Shown: positions 49,585 through 59,365, numbered from the stretch's first letter. The stretch: DNA of 64,000 nt from Actinoplanes sp. L3-i22 (GCF_019704555.1 NZ_AP024745.1:3728501-3792500); one strand, 5' to 3'. Numbers and translations: made by a program. The notes: generated by a model from the letters alone, not told the origin.

Positions 49585-51657
49585 ATGGCATCACCGAACC
49601 CGGCCGAGTCCGGCCAGCAGGGCGAGTACCTGACCACCGCGCAGGGGGCGCGGCTGCGCGACACCGACCACTCACTGAAGGCCGGCCCACGCGGCCCGAT
49701 CCTGCTGCAGGACCACCACTTCCGCGAGAAGATCACGCACTTCGACCACGAGCGCATCCCGGAGCGGGTGGTGCACGCCCGCGGCGCCGGCGCGCACGGC
49801 ACGTTCGTCGGTTACGGCGCGGCTGACGGCCTGACCCGCGCCGGGTTCCTCAAGAAGAACAAGAAGACCGAGGTTTTCGTACGATTCTCGACCGTGCTCG
49901 GCTCCCGCGGCTCCGCCGACACCGTCCGGGACACCCGCGGCTTCGCGACCAAGTTCTACACCGACGAGGGCACGTTCGACCTGGTCGGCAACAACATGCC
50001 GGTGTTCTTCATCCAGGACGCGATCAAGTTCCCGGACCTGATCCACGCCGCCAAGCCGCACCCGGACCGGGAGATCCCGCAGGCGCAGAGCGCGCACGAC
50101 ACGTTCTGGGACTTCGTCACGCTGCACACCGAGGCGCAGCACCACACCCTGTGGAACATGTCGGATCGGGGCCTGGCCCGGTCGTACCGGATGATGGAAG
50201 GCTTCGGGGTCCACACGTTCCGCCTGGTCAACGACGCCGGCGCGACCGTCCTGGTGAAGTTCCACTGGAAGCCGAAGCTCGGTGTGCACTCGCTGGTCTG
50301 GGAGGAGGCGCAGCTCGCCTGCGGGCTGGACCCGGACTTCCACCGCCGCGACCTGTACGACGCGATCGAGGCCGGCGCCCACCCGGAGTGGGAGCTCGGG
50401 CTGCAGGTCTTCCCGGACACCCCGGAGGAGACGTTCGCCGGGATCGACCTGCTCGACCCGACCAAGCTGGTGCCGGAGGAGCTCGCCCCGGTGCAGCCGG
50501 TCGGCAGACTCGTGCTGAACCGGGCGCCGGCGAACTTCCACGCCGAGGTCGAGCAGGTCGCGTTCCACCTCGGGAACCTGGTGCCCGGCATCGACGTCAC
50601 CAACGATCCGCTGCTGCAGGGGCGGCTCTTCTCCTACGTGGACACCCAGCTGACCCGGCTGTCCGGGCCGAACTTCCACCAGATCCCGGTCAACCGGCCG
50701 CACGCGCCGGTCAACGACCTGCTCCGGGACGGCGCCCACCAGCACGCGGTGCACGCCGGGATCGCGGCGTACCACCCGAACTCGCTCGGCGGCGGGAATC
50801 CGCACCCGACCGAGGAGGGCGCGTTCGTCGACGTGCCGGTCACCGTGGCCGAAGCACCCAAGATCCGGCAGAACCCGGCGTCGTTCGACGACCACTACAG
50901 CCAGGCGCGGCTGTTCTGGCAGAGCATGACGCCGGTCGAGCGGGACCACATCGTCCGGGCGTACACGTTCGAGCTCAGCAAGATCCTGCGTTCGGAGATC
51001 AAGGAACGGCAGCTGCGGTGCCTGGCCGAGATCGACCCGGTGCTCTGCTCGTCGGTGGCCACCGGGCTGGGGCTGCCCGCGCCGGAGCCGGCGGCCGCGT
51101 TGCCCGAGGTCACGCCGAGTCCGGCGCTGTCCCAGCTCGGGCGAGAGTGGCCGGCCGACGGGCGGGTGGTCGGGATCGTCGTCGGGGACACCGAGCCGGA
51201 CGGGGTCGCCGAACTCCGCACGGCGATCCTGGCGGCCGGGATGGTTCCGCTGGTCATCGGGCCGCACGGGGGCGAGATCGGCGGGCTGGCCGTGCAGCGG
51301 ACGTTCGCGACCGCGCGCTCGATCGAGTTCGACGCGGTCCTGCTGGCCGCCGCGCCCGCCCCGGCGCCGGACGCGACCCCGGTTCCGGCTGCGGCCGCGG
51401 CTCCGGGTTCGGGCCGCGACAAAAAAGCCGGGCCTTCGGGTACGGCGTCGGTCGACCCCCGGGTGCGCCTGCTGATCGACGAGTCCTGGCGGCACGCCAA
51501 GGCGCTCGGCGGCTGGGGCCCGGGCGCCGAGCTGCTGCGCGAGACCGGCCTGGCGGACACCCCGGGCGTCGTCACGCACGACACCGCGGCCGGCGTGCTG
51601 ACGGCCGTCCAGCAGTTGATGGCGTCACACCGGGTCTGGGAGCGTTTCCCCGCCTGA
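49585..51657 (+). CDS. katE: Large-subunit clade 2 catalase (HPII type)
   Basis: A 690-residue monofunctional haem catalase that disproportionates hydrogen peroxide. Family motifs are the distal His in VVHARGAGAHG, Asn in GNNMPVFFIQDAIKFPD, and the proximal haem-ligand Tyr in GRLFSYVDTQLTRL. The core runs to about residue 500. It is followed by the flavodoxin/class I glutamine amidotransferase-like C-terminal domain (about 520-690) found only in large-subunit catalases. An Ala/Pro-rich insert (about 590-615) interrupts that domain. ATG 49585 follows GAGGGAG at 10 bases; a SigB-like promoter lies just upstream, which fits a stress-induced spore or stationary-phase catalase. Confidence 0.95.
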   Translation: MASPNPAESGQQGEYLTTAQGARLRDTDHSLKAGPRGPILLQDHHFREKITHFDHERIPERVVHARGAGAHGTFVGYGAADGLTRAGFLKKNKKTEVFVRFSTVLGSRGSADTVRDTRGFATKFYTDEGTFDLVGNNMPVFFIQDAIKFPDLIHAAKPHPDREIPQAQSAHDTFWDFVTLHTEAQHHTLWNMSDRGLARSYRMMEGFGVHTFRLVNDAGATVLVKFHWKPKLGVHSLVWEEAQLACGLDPDFHRRDLYDAIEAGAHPEWELGLQVFPDTPEETFAGIDLLDPTKLVPEELAPVQPVGRLVLNRAPANFHAEVEQVAFHLGNLVPGIDVTNDPLLQGRLFSYVDTQLTRLSGPNFHQIPVNRPHAPVNDLLRDGAHQHAVHAGIAAYHPNSLGGGNPHPTEEGAFVDVPVTVAEAPKIRQNPASFDDHYSQARLFWQSMTPVERDHIVRAYTFELSKILRSEIKERQLRCLAEIDPVLCSSVATGLGLPAPEPAAALPEVTPSPALSQLGREWPADGRVVGIVVGDTEPDGVAELRTAILAAGMVPLVIGPHGGEIGGLAVQRTFATARSIEFDAVLLAAAPAPAPDATPVPAAAAAPGSGRDKKAGPSGTASVDPRVRLLIDESWRHAKALGGWGPGAELLRETGLADTPGVVTHDTAAGVLTAVQQLMASHRVWERFPA

Positions 51658-51939
51658 CCGCCGTTTTGTTTTTTGAAACCGCAACCACCCGCGGACGTCG
51701 CCCTGGAGGGTCTCGCGTTCTGGGCGCCCTGCGCCCTGCGAGGCCCGGAAGGGTCCCCGCGGGAGCGACGATCAGTTATTGGCCGCAGCGTAGGCAATGA
51801 AGAATTTGACGTTGTTCGGTCCGGACATCGGCAGATGTGGTCGCGAACCCGGCGGTCGGCGCGGGCGAAGATGACCTAGCGGCGTAAGGTCGTTGGGCAA
51901 GCTGCTCAAGGATGCCTCGCCCGAGCCGATGAGAGCGCC

Positions 51940-54216
51940 GTGACGAATCAGCCGGTTGTCCCGCCGTGGCGGCTGACTCGTACGCTCGTGCTCTCCGGTG
52001 GTCTGGTCGTGGTCGCCGCGATCTGGTTCTCGATCGGCCTGATGGTCCGCACCCCGCCCGCGATCGGCTGGCTGCCGCTGCTGGTGGCCGTGCCGGTCGC
52101 GATGGTCACCTCGTGGCGGGCCTCCGCGCAGGGGCGCACGATGTGGCGCTACAACGCGGTCGGCATCGTGCTGATCGGGCTCGGCGCGGCCGGCAACGCC
52201 TATGACTACTTCAGCGGCAACCAGGAGGGCCAGCACATCAGTGGCTGGACCGCCGGGCTCTACATCGCCGGCCTGGCCGCGATCATGTGGGGCCTGCTGC
52301 GGATCCCCGGGGTGTACCGCTCCCGGATCGAGTGGGTCCGGTTCGGCCTGGACAACGCCACGATGATCGTCACCGTGCTGACGTTCTGCTGGCACCTGAT
52401 CTATCCGCGCTGGCACAGCTGGCTCGGCGACAGCGTGGCCGGCGCGATCACCGTGCTGATCGTGGTCGGCGCCGGCTTCATCTGTGTCTTCGCGTTCATC
52501 AAGGTGGCGTTCACCGGGACCGGGCCGATCGACCGGCGGGCGCTGCACCTGCTGGCGCTGACCGGCGCGGTCGGGGCCGGGGGCGGGTCGCTGGCGCCGC
52601 TGCTGGCCTCGCACCCGTACCTGAACACCGCGCACGTCCTGCTCCCGAGCACCTGTTTCTGCCTGTGCATCGCCGCCGACCGGCAGCTGCGCGCGAACCG
52701 GGCCGGCCCGCCGCAGCCGCGCGAGGTCACCCGCCGGTTGAGCCTGGTGCCGTACGCGGCGGTGCTGGCCACCGGCGGTCTGCTGCTGTTCAGCGCGCTC
52801 ACCCACACCGCCGATCTGATCGCCATCGCGATCGGCTCGGTCACCGTCACCGTGCTGGTCGCGGCCCGTCAGCTGGTCGCGCTGCGGGACAACATGCTGC
52901 TGCTCGACGACCTCGACGCCCGCCAGCGCGAGCTCGCCCACCGGGCCACCCACGACGTGCTGACCGGGCTGCCGAACCGGGCCGTCCTGGTCGAGGAGAT
53001 CGACGCCGCGCTCGCCGAGGACCCGTCGGCGATCAGCGCCGCCCTGGTCGACCTCGACGACTTCAAGGAGATCAACGACGACCTCGGGCACGCGGTCGGC
53101 GACGCGCTGCTGATCGCGGTCGCCGACCGGATCGCCGCGTGGCTGCCGCCCGACGCGGTCGTCGCCCGGCTCGGCGGCGACGAGTACGCGCTGCTGCTGC
53201 GCTCCGGCGAGCACGCCGCGATCCTCGGCGTGATCGCCGCCCAGCTGCGGCTGCCGCTGCGGGCCGCCGGGCACGAGCTGGTCGTCGAGGCCAGCTTCGG
53301 CCTGGCCCCGGCGCGCGGCGGCGACACCGCCGACGAGCTGCTGCGCCGCGCCGACGTGGCGATGTACGAGGCGAAGGGCCAGGGCAAGGGCCGGCAGGTC
53401 GGCTACACCGCGGAGATGGACCAGCGGACCGCCGAGCAGTCCCGGCTCTCCGCCGACCTGCGGACCGCGCTCGACACCGACCAGCTGTACCTGCTCTACC
53501 AGCCGATCGTCGAGATCCCCGGCGGCGAGCTGTTCGGCGTCGAGGCGCTGGTCCGCTGGAACCATCCGGAGCGGGGCACGGTCAGCCCGGGCGTGTTCAT
53601 CCCGGCCGCCGAGCGCACCGGCCTGATCGTGCCGCTCGGCGCGTGGATCCTCGAGGACGCCTGCCGCCAGGCCGCCGCCTGGCTCTACGAGCTGGGCGAC
53701 GCCGCTCCGAAGACGGTCACCGTGAACGTGTCGGCCCGCCAGCTGCGCGAGGCCGGCTTCGCCCGGGACGTCGACGCGGTCCTGCGGCGCACCGGCCTGC
53801 CCGCGCACGTGCTGACCGTCGAGGTCACCGAGACCGCGGTCTTCGACGGCGGCGCGGCCCTCGCCGAGCTGAAGGCGATCGCGGCGCTCGGCGTCAACAT
53901 CGCGCTCGACGACTTCGGCACCGGCCACTCGTCGCTCAGCCTGCTGCGCACCTGCCCGGCCGACATCCTCAAGGTCGACAAGTCGTTCGTCGACGACATC
54001 ACCGAGGGCGGTCAGCACGCGGTGGTGACGGCCGCGCTGATCCACATCTGCGACGGGCTGCACCTGCGGGCCGTCGCCGAGGGGGTGGAGACGGCCGCCC
54101 AGGCGGCGGAGTTGCATCGGCTGGGCTATCGGTACGCGCAGGGCTACCACTACGCGAGGCCGATGCCGGCCGCGGAGGTGCCCGCGTATCAGCCTCCGCT
54201 GCGGGTCGCGGTCTAA
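51940..54216 (+). CDS. Membrane GGDEF-EAL c-di-GMP protein
   Basis: A predicted 758-residue protein with about eight to ten membrane segments (about 15-305), a GGDEF domain (about 330-490) with GGDEY in ARLGGDEYALL, and an EAL domain (about 500-750). The latter has GVEALVRW, DDFGTGHSSL, LKVDKSFV and AEGVET. The EAL residues for phosphodiesterase activity are intact; the last position of GGDEF is Tyr, so cyclase activity is uncertain. GTG 51940 is used, with GAGAG upstream. It is monocistronic and is the fourth c-di-GMP-type protein in the window. Confidence 0.9.
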   Translation: MTNQPVVPPWRLTRTLVLSGGLVVVAAIWFSIGLMVRTPPAIGWLPLLVAVPVAMVTSWRASAQGRTMWRYNAVGIVLIGLGAAGNAYDYFSGNQEGQHISGWTAGLYIAGLAAIMWGLLRIPGVYRSRIEWVRFGLDNATMIVTVLTFCWHLIYPRWHSWLGDSVAGAITVLIVVGAGFICVFAFIKVAFTGTGPIDRRALHLLALTGAVGAGGGSLAPLLASHPYLNTAHVLLPSTCFCLCIAADRQLRANRAGPPQPREVTRRLSLVPYAAVLATGGLLLFSALTHTADLIAIAIGSVTVTVLVAARQLVALRDNMLLLDDLDARQRELAHRATHDVLTGLPNRAVLVEEIDAALAEDPSAISAALVDLDDFKEINDDLGHAVGDALLIAVADRIAAWLPPDAVVARLGGDEYALLLRSGEHAAILGVIAAQLRLPLRAAGHELVVEASFGLAPARGGDTADELLRRADVAMYEAKGQGKGRQVGYTAEMDQRTAEQSRLSADLRTALDTDQLYLLYQPIVEIPGGELFGVEALVRWNHPERGTVSPGVFIPAAERTGLIVPLGAWILEDACRQAAAWLYELGDAAPKTVTVNVSARQLREAGFARDVDAVLRRTGLPAHVLTVEVTETAVFDGGAALAELKAIAALGVNIALDDFGTGHSSLSLLRTCPADILKVDKSFVDDITEGGQHAVVTAALIHICDGLHLRAVAEGVETAAQAAELHRLGYRYAQGYHYARPMPAAEVPAYQPPLRVAV

Positions 54217-54228
54217 CCCGATTCTTGG

Positions 54229-54282
54229 GTACGGCGTGGGCCCCGGCCCCGCCGCGCGGGTCGGATCGGGCTGACGCCGTAC
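54229..54282 (+). terminator. Possible terminator after the GGDEF-EAL gene
   Basis: GTACGGCGT (54229-54237) pairs with ACGCCGTAC (54274-54282) around a GC-rich 36-base loop that can itself fold. It lies 12 bp past the stop. Confidence 0.35.
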
Positions 54283-54315
54283 GGCGAAGTCCCGGTTTTC
54301 TGATCTTGGGGTCTT

Positions 54316-55155
54316 CTAGAGGCGCGTCGCGGTGCGGACCAGGGCGGCCAGCGCGCGCGAGCGGCTGTGCGGCGGCCAGGCGATCACCGTGGTCACCGGC
54401 GGGGCGTCGAGGACCGGGACCGCGGCCACCCCCTCCGGCAGGTGCAGCCGGCTCGACTCCGGCGCGACCATGCACGCCCGGCCGAGCGACACCAGCTGCA
54501 GCACCTGCAGGCTGTCGCGGACCTGCGGGCCGGGCCCGTCCGGGAAGCTGCCGTCGCGGGCCCGGAAGCGCGGCAGCGGCAGCCCCGGCAGACTCTGCAC
54601 CTCGGCCAGCCGCAGGTGCTCCCGCGTGGTCAGCGGATGCCCGGCCGGCAGCAGCGCCACCTGCCGTTCCGTGCCCAACTCCTCGGTGTCGAACCCGGCC
54701 GTCGAGTCGAACGGCAGGTGCAGCAGCGCCACGTCGGCCCGCCCGTCGCGCAGCATCCGCTCCTGCTCGGCGATGCCGCAGAGGACCACTTCCAGGGGTG
54801 CGGAGTCCGGCTCCGCCTCGTAGGCGTCGAGCAGCTTGGCCAGCAGCTCCGTCGACGCGCCGGCCTTGGTGACCAGGATCAGCCCGGCCTGCTCGGTCGC
54901 GGCCCGCCGGGTGCGCCGCTCGGCTGCCTCGACCGCGTCCAGCGCCACCCGGGCCTCGCGCAGCAGCACCGACCCGGCCTCGGTCAGCGTCGCCCCGCGG
55001 CTGGACCGCTCCAGCAGCGTGACGCCGAGCCGCCGCTCCAGCTGGCTGATCGCCCGGGACAGCGGCGGCTGCGCCATCCCGAGCCGCTGGGCGGCCCGCA
55101 CGAAGCCGAGCTCCTCGGCGACCGCCACGAAGTACCGCAACTCCCGCGTCTCCAT
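54316..55155 (-). CDS. LysR-family transcriptional regulator
   Basis: A 279-residue LysR protein with the N-terminal winged helix METRELRYFVAVAEELGFVRAAQRLGMAQPPLSRAISQLERRLG and a periplasmic-binding-like effector domain. It is divergent from an SDR gene (71 bp between starts), the usual arrangement for regulator and target. ATG 55155 matches the family start. The inducer is unknown. Confidence 0.92.
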   Translation of the reverse strand: METRELRYFVAVAEELGFVRAAQRLGMAQPPLSRAISQLERRLGVTLLERSSRGATLTEAGSVLLREARVALDAVEAAERRTRRAATEQAGLILVTKAGASTELLAKLLDAYEAEPDSAPLEVVLCGIAEQERMLRDGRADVALLHLPFDSTAGFDTEELGTERQVALLPAGHPLTTREHLRLAEVQSLPGLPLPRFRARDGSFPDGPGPQVRDSLQVLQLVSLGRACMVAPESSRLHLPEGVAAVPVLDAPPVTTVIAWPPHSRSRALAALVRTATRL

Positions 55156-55226
55156 ACCGTCAGGGTATCGCCGGTGCACCTGATCGGTCTTGGCCCGTTC
55201 GTGCCGTCCGGGACAGGCTGGGTGAC

Positions 55227-55952
55227 ATGAGCGAACAGACAATTGCACTGGTCACCGGGGCGAACAAGGGCATCGGCTACGAGATCGCGGCCGGGCTCGG
55301 CGCCCTCGGGGTGACCGTCGGCGTCGGCGCGCGCGACGACACCCGCCGGGAGGAGGCCGTCGCCAAGCTGCGGGCGGCCGGCGTCGACGCGTTCGGCGTG
55401 GCGCTGGACGTGACCGACGACGCCAGTGTCGCCGCCGCCGCGGCGCTGATCGAGGAGCGTTACGGTCGCCTCGACGTCCTGGTCAACAACGCCGGCATCA
55501 CCGGGGGCCGGGAGCAGGAGCCGACCACGGCCGACCTGGACATCATCCGCACGGTCGTCGAGACCAACGTCATCGGCGTGGTCCGGGTGACCAACGCGCT
55601 GCTCCCGCTGCTGCGCCGGGCCCCGTCGCCGCGGATCGTGAACATGTCCAGCAGCGTCGGCTCGCTGACGCGGCAGTCCACCCCGGGCGGCGAGCTCGGG
55701 CCGATCGCGGCGGCGTACTCCCCGTCGAAGACGTTCCTGAACGCGGTCACCGTGCAGTACGCGCGGGAGCTCGCCGGCACGAACATCCTGATCAACCTGG
55801 CCTGCCCGGGGTACTGCGCGACCGATCTGAACGGCTACCGCGGGCACCGTACCGCCGAGCAGGGGGCGGCCACCGCGATCCGGTTGGCGACCCTGCCGGA
55901 CGGCGGGCCGACCGGGGCCTTCTTCGAGGACGACGGTTCCGTCCCCTGGTGA
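55227..55952 (+). CDS. Short-chain dehydrogenase/reductase
   Basis: A 241-residue classical SDR: cofactor motif TGANKGIG (about 10-17), NNAG, catalytic Ser in VNMSSSVG, and YSPSK (Tyr/Lys pair). The GARDDTRR sequence after strand 2 suggests NADPH preference. It resembles carbonyl-reductase-like SDRs of actinobacteria and plants. It is divergent from the LysR gene that probably regulates it. The substrate is unknown. Confidence 0.92.
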   Translation: MSEQTIALVTGANKGIGYEIAAGLGALGVTVGVGARDDTRREEAVAKLRAAGVDAFGVALDVTDDASVAAAAALIEERYGRLDVLVNNAGITGGREQEPTTADLDIIRTVVETNVIGVVRVTNALLPLLRRAPSPRIVNMSSSVGSLTRQSTPGGELGPIAAAYSPSKTFLNAVTVQYARELAGTNILINLACPGYCATDLNGYRGHRTAEQGAATAIRLATLPDGGPTGAFFEDDGSVPW

Positions 55953-55970
55953 CTGCCGATCTTTCCGGCC

Positions 55971-56010
55971 CGCACGTCTTTCTGACACGCACGTCTTTCT
56001 GACACGCACG
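55971..56010. repeat. 17-bp tandem repeat, two and a third copies
   Basis: CGCACGTCTTTCTGACA occurs at 55971-55987 and 55988-56004, and its first six bases again at 56005-56010. It lies just past the SDR stop codon. Confidence 0.7.
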
Positions 56011-56012
56011 AA

Positions 56013-56039
56013 GCGGGGCCTCCTTTGCGGAAGCCCCGC
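56013..56039. terminator. Hairpin terminator between convergent genes
   Basis: GCGGGGC (56013-56019) pairs with GCCCCGC (56033-56039), extended by TCC/GGA pairing inside the loop. It lies between the SDR and the Ig-like protein stop codons. Confidence 0.65.
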
Positions 56040-56052
56040 CCCGGCTCGCTGG

Positions 56053-56664
56053 TCAGGAGACGCTGGTGATCTCGTTGACCTTGGCCTTCACGGTCAGGGT
56101 CCTGGTCTTCGTGCCGTTCGGACCGGACGCGGTCAGCAGATACTTGTGGGACTGGTAGGAACCCGGGTCCCCGCTGCACGGAAAGCTCAGCGTCGCCGAG
56201 TCCTTCGCGTCATAGGCCGCGTAGATGCCGGGTCCGTCGACCGACAGCGTGACCGTGTCGGCGCCGGTGACCTTCCACTCCAGGGTCACGTCCTCACCCG
56301 GGAACTTGGCCTGGTCGGTGCCGGACGGGCAGGACGGCTTGCCGGAGACCCGGTAGTAGGAGATCACCGGGCCGGCCGGGGCCGTGGTGGTGGTCGTCGT
56401 GTGGGTGCTGGTGGGCCGCGTCGTGTGGCTGCTCGCCGGTTCCGCCGGAGCGGAGTCGGACGGGTCGGAGCCGGCCGGAGCGGAGTCGAGGACGACCGGA
56501 TCCGACCCGGCGACCGGATCCGAGCTGGTGGACGGATCGGGAGTGGACCCGGCCTCGGCCGCCCGCAGGCGGGACAGCGCGAGCCCGGCGGCCACGGCGG
56601 CGATCACCATGACGATAAGAGCAGTGACGAACCAACGACGTCGAGCCGCACCCTGTGCCGGCAA
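56053..56664 (-). CDS. Membrane-anchored protein with Thr/Pro/Ser linker and Ig-like domain
   Basis: A 203-residue protein: a basic start (QGAARRRW), one membrane helix (FVTALIVMVIAAVAAGLAL), a Ser/Thr/Pro/Asp linker of about 75 residues (with HTTTTTTAPAG), and a C-terminal beta-sandwich of about 95 residues with a Cys pair (SCPSG ... FPCSGD). It would display an Ig-like module outside the cell. TTG 56664 is chosen because AGGGAGG lies five bases upstream; no ATG fits. I cannot assign a role. Confidence 0.75.
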   Translation of the reverse strand: MPAQGAARRRWFVTALIVMVIAAVAAGLALSRLRAAEAGSTPDPSTSSDPVAGSDPVVLDSAPAGSDPSDSAPAEPASSHTTRPTSTHTTTTTTAPAGPVISYYRVSGKPSCPSGTDQAKFPGEDVTLEWKVTGADTVTLSVDGPGIYAAYDAKDSATLSFPCSGDPGSYQSHKYLLTASGPNGTKTRTLTVKAKVNEITSVS

Positions 56665-56805
56665 CGTGTCCTCCCTGGTAAGGCTGGCTTCCGGGGGGAA
56701 CTTTACGAGCGCGCCGGACGGTCCGGTACCACCGTGCGGACGGTGTGGCACGAAGCCGGTACAACGCGTTGCGGCCGGGTCACGGCCGGGGTCGCGGCAC
56801 TGCTT

Positions 56806-56944
56806 GGATCAGGCGCGCGGGCGCCCGGCCCGGTCAGTGCTGCGCCCGTCAGCACCAGGCCGAGCCGGATCAGGCGCGGGCGCCCGGCCCGGTCAGTGCT
56901 GCGCCCGTCAGCGCCGGGCCGAGCCGGATCAGGCGCGCGGGCGG
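56806..56944. repeat. Tandem 59-61-bp repeats derived from the end of the next gene
   Basis: Copy 1 (56806-56866) and copy 2 (56867-56925) start GGATCAGGCGCG and differ by a 2-bp indel and a few changes. A third, partial copy begins at 56926 and forms the stop-codon end of the neighbouring minus-strand CDS. This looks like slippage or repeated duplication at the 3' end of that gene. Confidence 0.7.
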
Positions 56945-57750
56945 CGGCGGCGCTCGAAGCCCGGCAGCTCGATGTGCGGGTCGAGGTCGTCGCCGGAGGA
57001 GACCTGCGAGGCCAGGCGCTGGGTGACGCGCCGTGCCCCGGGCCGGCGACGGCCGTTGGCGTCCGGGACCTCGGGCTGGCTGAGCAGCTCCGCCATGTCA
57101 CCCATCGAGCGGGCGATCTCGTCGAACGGGATGTACAGCGCGCGGTTCGCGGCCGAGCCCAGGTACTCGAACGGCTCCGAGCCGGCCATCGGGACGAAAC
57201 GTACGCCGAGCATGTCGAGGTTGCGGAAGGCCGCCGAGTCCAGCATGCAGACCACGTGGCGGACGTTCCAGCGGTGCCCGGCGTTGATGAACGCGCGGTA
57301 GAGCATGCCGCTGACGGTCAGGCCGTTGCGGTCGGCGCGGTAGCGGGGGAGCACCGCGAGCGTGGCGTAGTCCCAGATCTTCCCGCCGTCGTGCATGCCG
57401 TGCATGTCGACGATCACCGACAGTGAGTGGCCGATCAGGTCGGGCGCGTCGTCGAGGGTCTTGCCGCCACCCTCGATCGCGCGGGCGGCGCCGGCCGGCA
57501 ACCCGGTCTCCCGGTCGAGGATCAAGAAGAAATAGCTTTGTTCCTCGTACGGCGTGTACTCCGCCAGCATCGCGGCCTCGCCCAGGCCGAACGACTCCTC
57601 GAACACCATGCGCTCGACGGTTCGCGCGACGTCGGCCATCGGATCGTGGGTGGCCAGGGCCAGTGCGACGAAGCGGTTCGTCGACGTGTGCTCGCTCAGT
57701 GCCTTGGCGCACAGATCGGCGATGGTCGCGTCGTCGAGAGCGTAGGTCAT
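56929..57750 (-). CDS. Putative N-acyltransferase of the GNAT / autoinducer-synthase-like fold
   Basis: A 273-residue soluble protein. The middle (FFLILDRETGLPAGAARAIEG ... IWDYATLAVLPRYRADRNGLTVSGMLYRAFINAGHRWNVRHVVCMLD ... LGVRFVPMAGSEPFEYLGS) has the strand-helix order of GNAT-like N-acyl amino acid synthases (FeeM) and acyl-homoserine-lactone synthases. This is fold-level resemblance from reading the sequence; the catalytic role is not proven. The C-terminus is basic and disordered (GFERRRRPRA) and lies inside a tandem-repeat unit. ATG 57750 has AAGGAG nine bases upstream. It has no obvious operon partner. Confidence 0.5.
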   Translation of the reverse strand: MTYALDDATIADLCAKALSEHTSTNRFVALALATHDPMADVARTVERMVFEESFGLGEAAMLAEYTPYEEQSYFFLILDRETGLPAGAARAIEGGGKTLDDAPDLIGHSLSVIVDMHGMHDGGKIWDYATLAVLPRYRADRNGLTVSGMLYRAFINAGHRWNVRHVVCMLDSAAFRNLDMLGVRFVPMAGSEPFEYLGSAANRALYIPFDEIARSMGDMAELLSQPEVPDANGRRRPGARRVTQRLASQVSSGDDLDPHIELPGFERRRRPRA

Positions 57751-58127
<377 letters not shown>

Positions 58128-58979
58128 ATGAAGGTTCTGTCCATCCAGTCGGCGGTGGCCCACGGGCACGTCGGCAACTCCGCGGCCGTGTTCCCGTTGC
58201 AGCGCATCGGTGTCGAGGTCGTTCCGGTGTACACGGTGAACTTCTCCAACCACACCGGTTACGGCGCCTGGCGCGGCCCGCTCATCCCGCCGTCGGACGT
58301 GGCCGAGATCCTGCTCGGGGTGGAGGAGCGCGGGGTGTTCCCGGAGATCGACGTCGTGCTCTCCGGCTACCAGGGCGGCGTCGGCATCGGCGACGTGATC
58401 ATCGACGCCGTGCGCCGGGTGAAGGCCGCGAACCCGGCCGCCCTTTACGCCTGCGATCCGGTCATGGGCAACGCCAAGTCCGGTTGCTTCGTCGCCCCCG
58501 AGATCCCCGAGCTGCTGCGGGACCGGGTCGTGCCGGTCGCCGACATCATCACGCCGAACCAGTTCGAGCTGGGCTTCCTGACCGGCACCGAGCCGGCGAG
58601 CATCGAGTCGACCCTCGAGTCGGCCGACCTCGCCCGGGCCATGGGCCCCTCGACCGTGCTGGTCACGAGCGTCGAACGGCCCGACCGCGAGGAGGGCACG
58701 ATCGAGATGCTCGTCGTGGACCCCACCGGCGCCTGGCTGGTGACCACCCCACACCTGCCGTTCAAGGCAAACGGCTCCGGCGACGTCACGGCCGCCCTGT
58801 TCGCGGCCCACTACGTCGCCACCAAGGACGCGGCGCTGGCCCTGGAACGAACGGCCTCCAGCGTCTTCGACCTGATCGAGACCACGTACCGCTCCGGCCT
58901 GCGGGAACTCCAGCTGGTCCAGGCCCAGGAGTTCTACGCCACCCCCCGCATGCAGTTCAAGGCCAAACAGGTCCGCTGA
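58128..58979 (+). CDS. pdxY: Pyridoxal kinase
   Basis: A 283-residue ribokinase-family kinase that phosphorylates pyridoxal in the vitamin B6 salvage pathway. It begins with the family start KVLSIQSAVAHGHVGNSAAVFPLQ and has VVLSGYQG, CDPVMGN, ITPNQFELGFLTG and the anion-hole/catalytic motif KANGSGDVTAALF with the catalytic Asp. The length and motifs match PdxY. ATG 58128 has a weak upstream ribosome site. It appears monocistronic. Confidence 0.95.
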   Translation: MKVLSIQSAVAHGHVGNSAAVFPLQRIGVEVVPVYTVNFSNHTGYGAWRGPLIPPSDVAEILLGVEERGVFPEIDVVLSGYQGGVGIGDVIIDAVRRVKAANPAALYACDPVMGNAKSGCFVAPEIPELLRDRVVPVADIITPNQFELGFLTGTEPASIESTLESADLARAMGPSTVLVTSVERPDREEGTIEMLVVDPTGAWLVTTPHLPFKANGSGDVTAALFAAHYVATKDAALALERTASSVFDLIETTYRSGLRELQLVQAQEFYATPRMQFKAKQVR

Positions 58980-59365
58980 GCACGCCCTCGTCTCCCGCGC
59001 GGGCGCCCACCCCCAGCGCCCGCGCGCCGACACCCACCACTGGCATCCGCGCGCCGACGCCCACCGCCCGCACCCACGCCCGCCGCCGCTGCCAGCACCA
59101 ACGCCCATGCGAGCACCCGCCTCCGCAGCAGTGCCGCTGCAGGCGCCCGCGCAACGCCCCGCGCAGCGCCCGCGTCCGCAGCTGGCGCCCGCCGCCCGCG
59201 CAACGCCCCGCGCGGCCTCCGCGCCCGCGCAGCTTCCGCGCCCGCGCCGCGTCCGCGCAACGCCCGCGCTAGCGACAGCGCTTGCGCCCGCTGCCTGCGC
59301 CCGCTGTCAGCGCCAGCACCCCGGCCGGGCAGGACTCCGTCTGCGAAGCCCTGCCCGGCCGGCCT
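58980..59365. other. Low-complexity GC-rich spacer
   Basis: Most of this stretch consists of CCCGCGC, GCGCCCG and similar units in irregular order, with no credible frame. Its end holds the terminator of the NLP gene. Similar stretches occur at about 61670-61870 and 62586-62900. Confidence 0.6.
59321..59362 (-). terminator. Hairpin terminator of the NLP gene
   Basis: A 13-bp perfect stem (59321-59333 with 59350-59362) and a 16-base loop lie 4 bp past the stop codon on the minus strand. Confidence 0.75.

Noticed and set aside
58980..59300. GC-rich repeated units as a CRISPR array
   Set aside because: Units are irregular, lack uniform repeats and spacers, and no cas gene is present.
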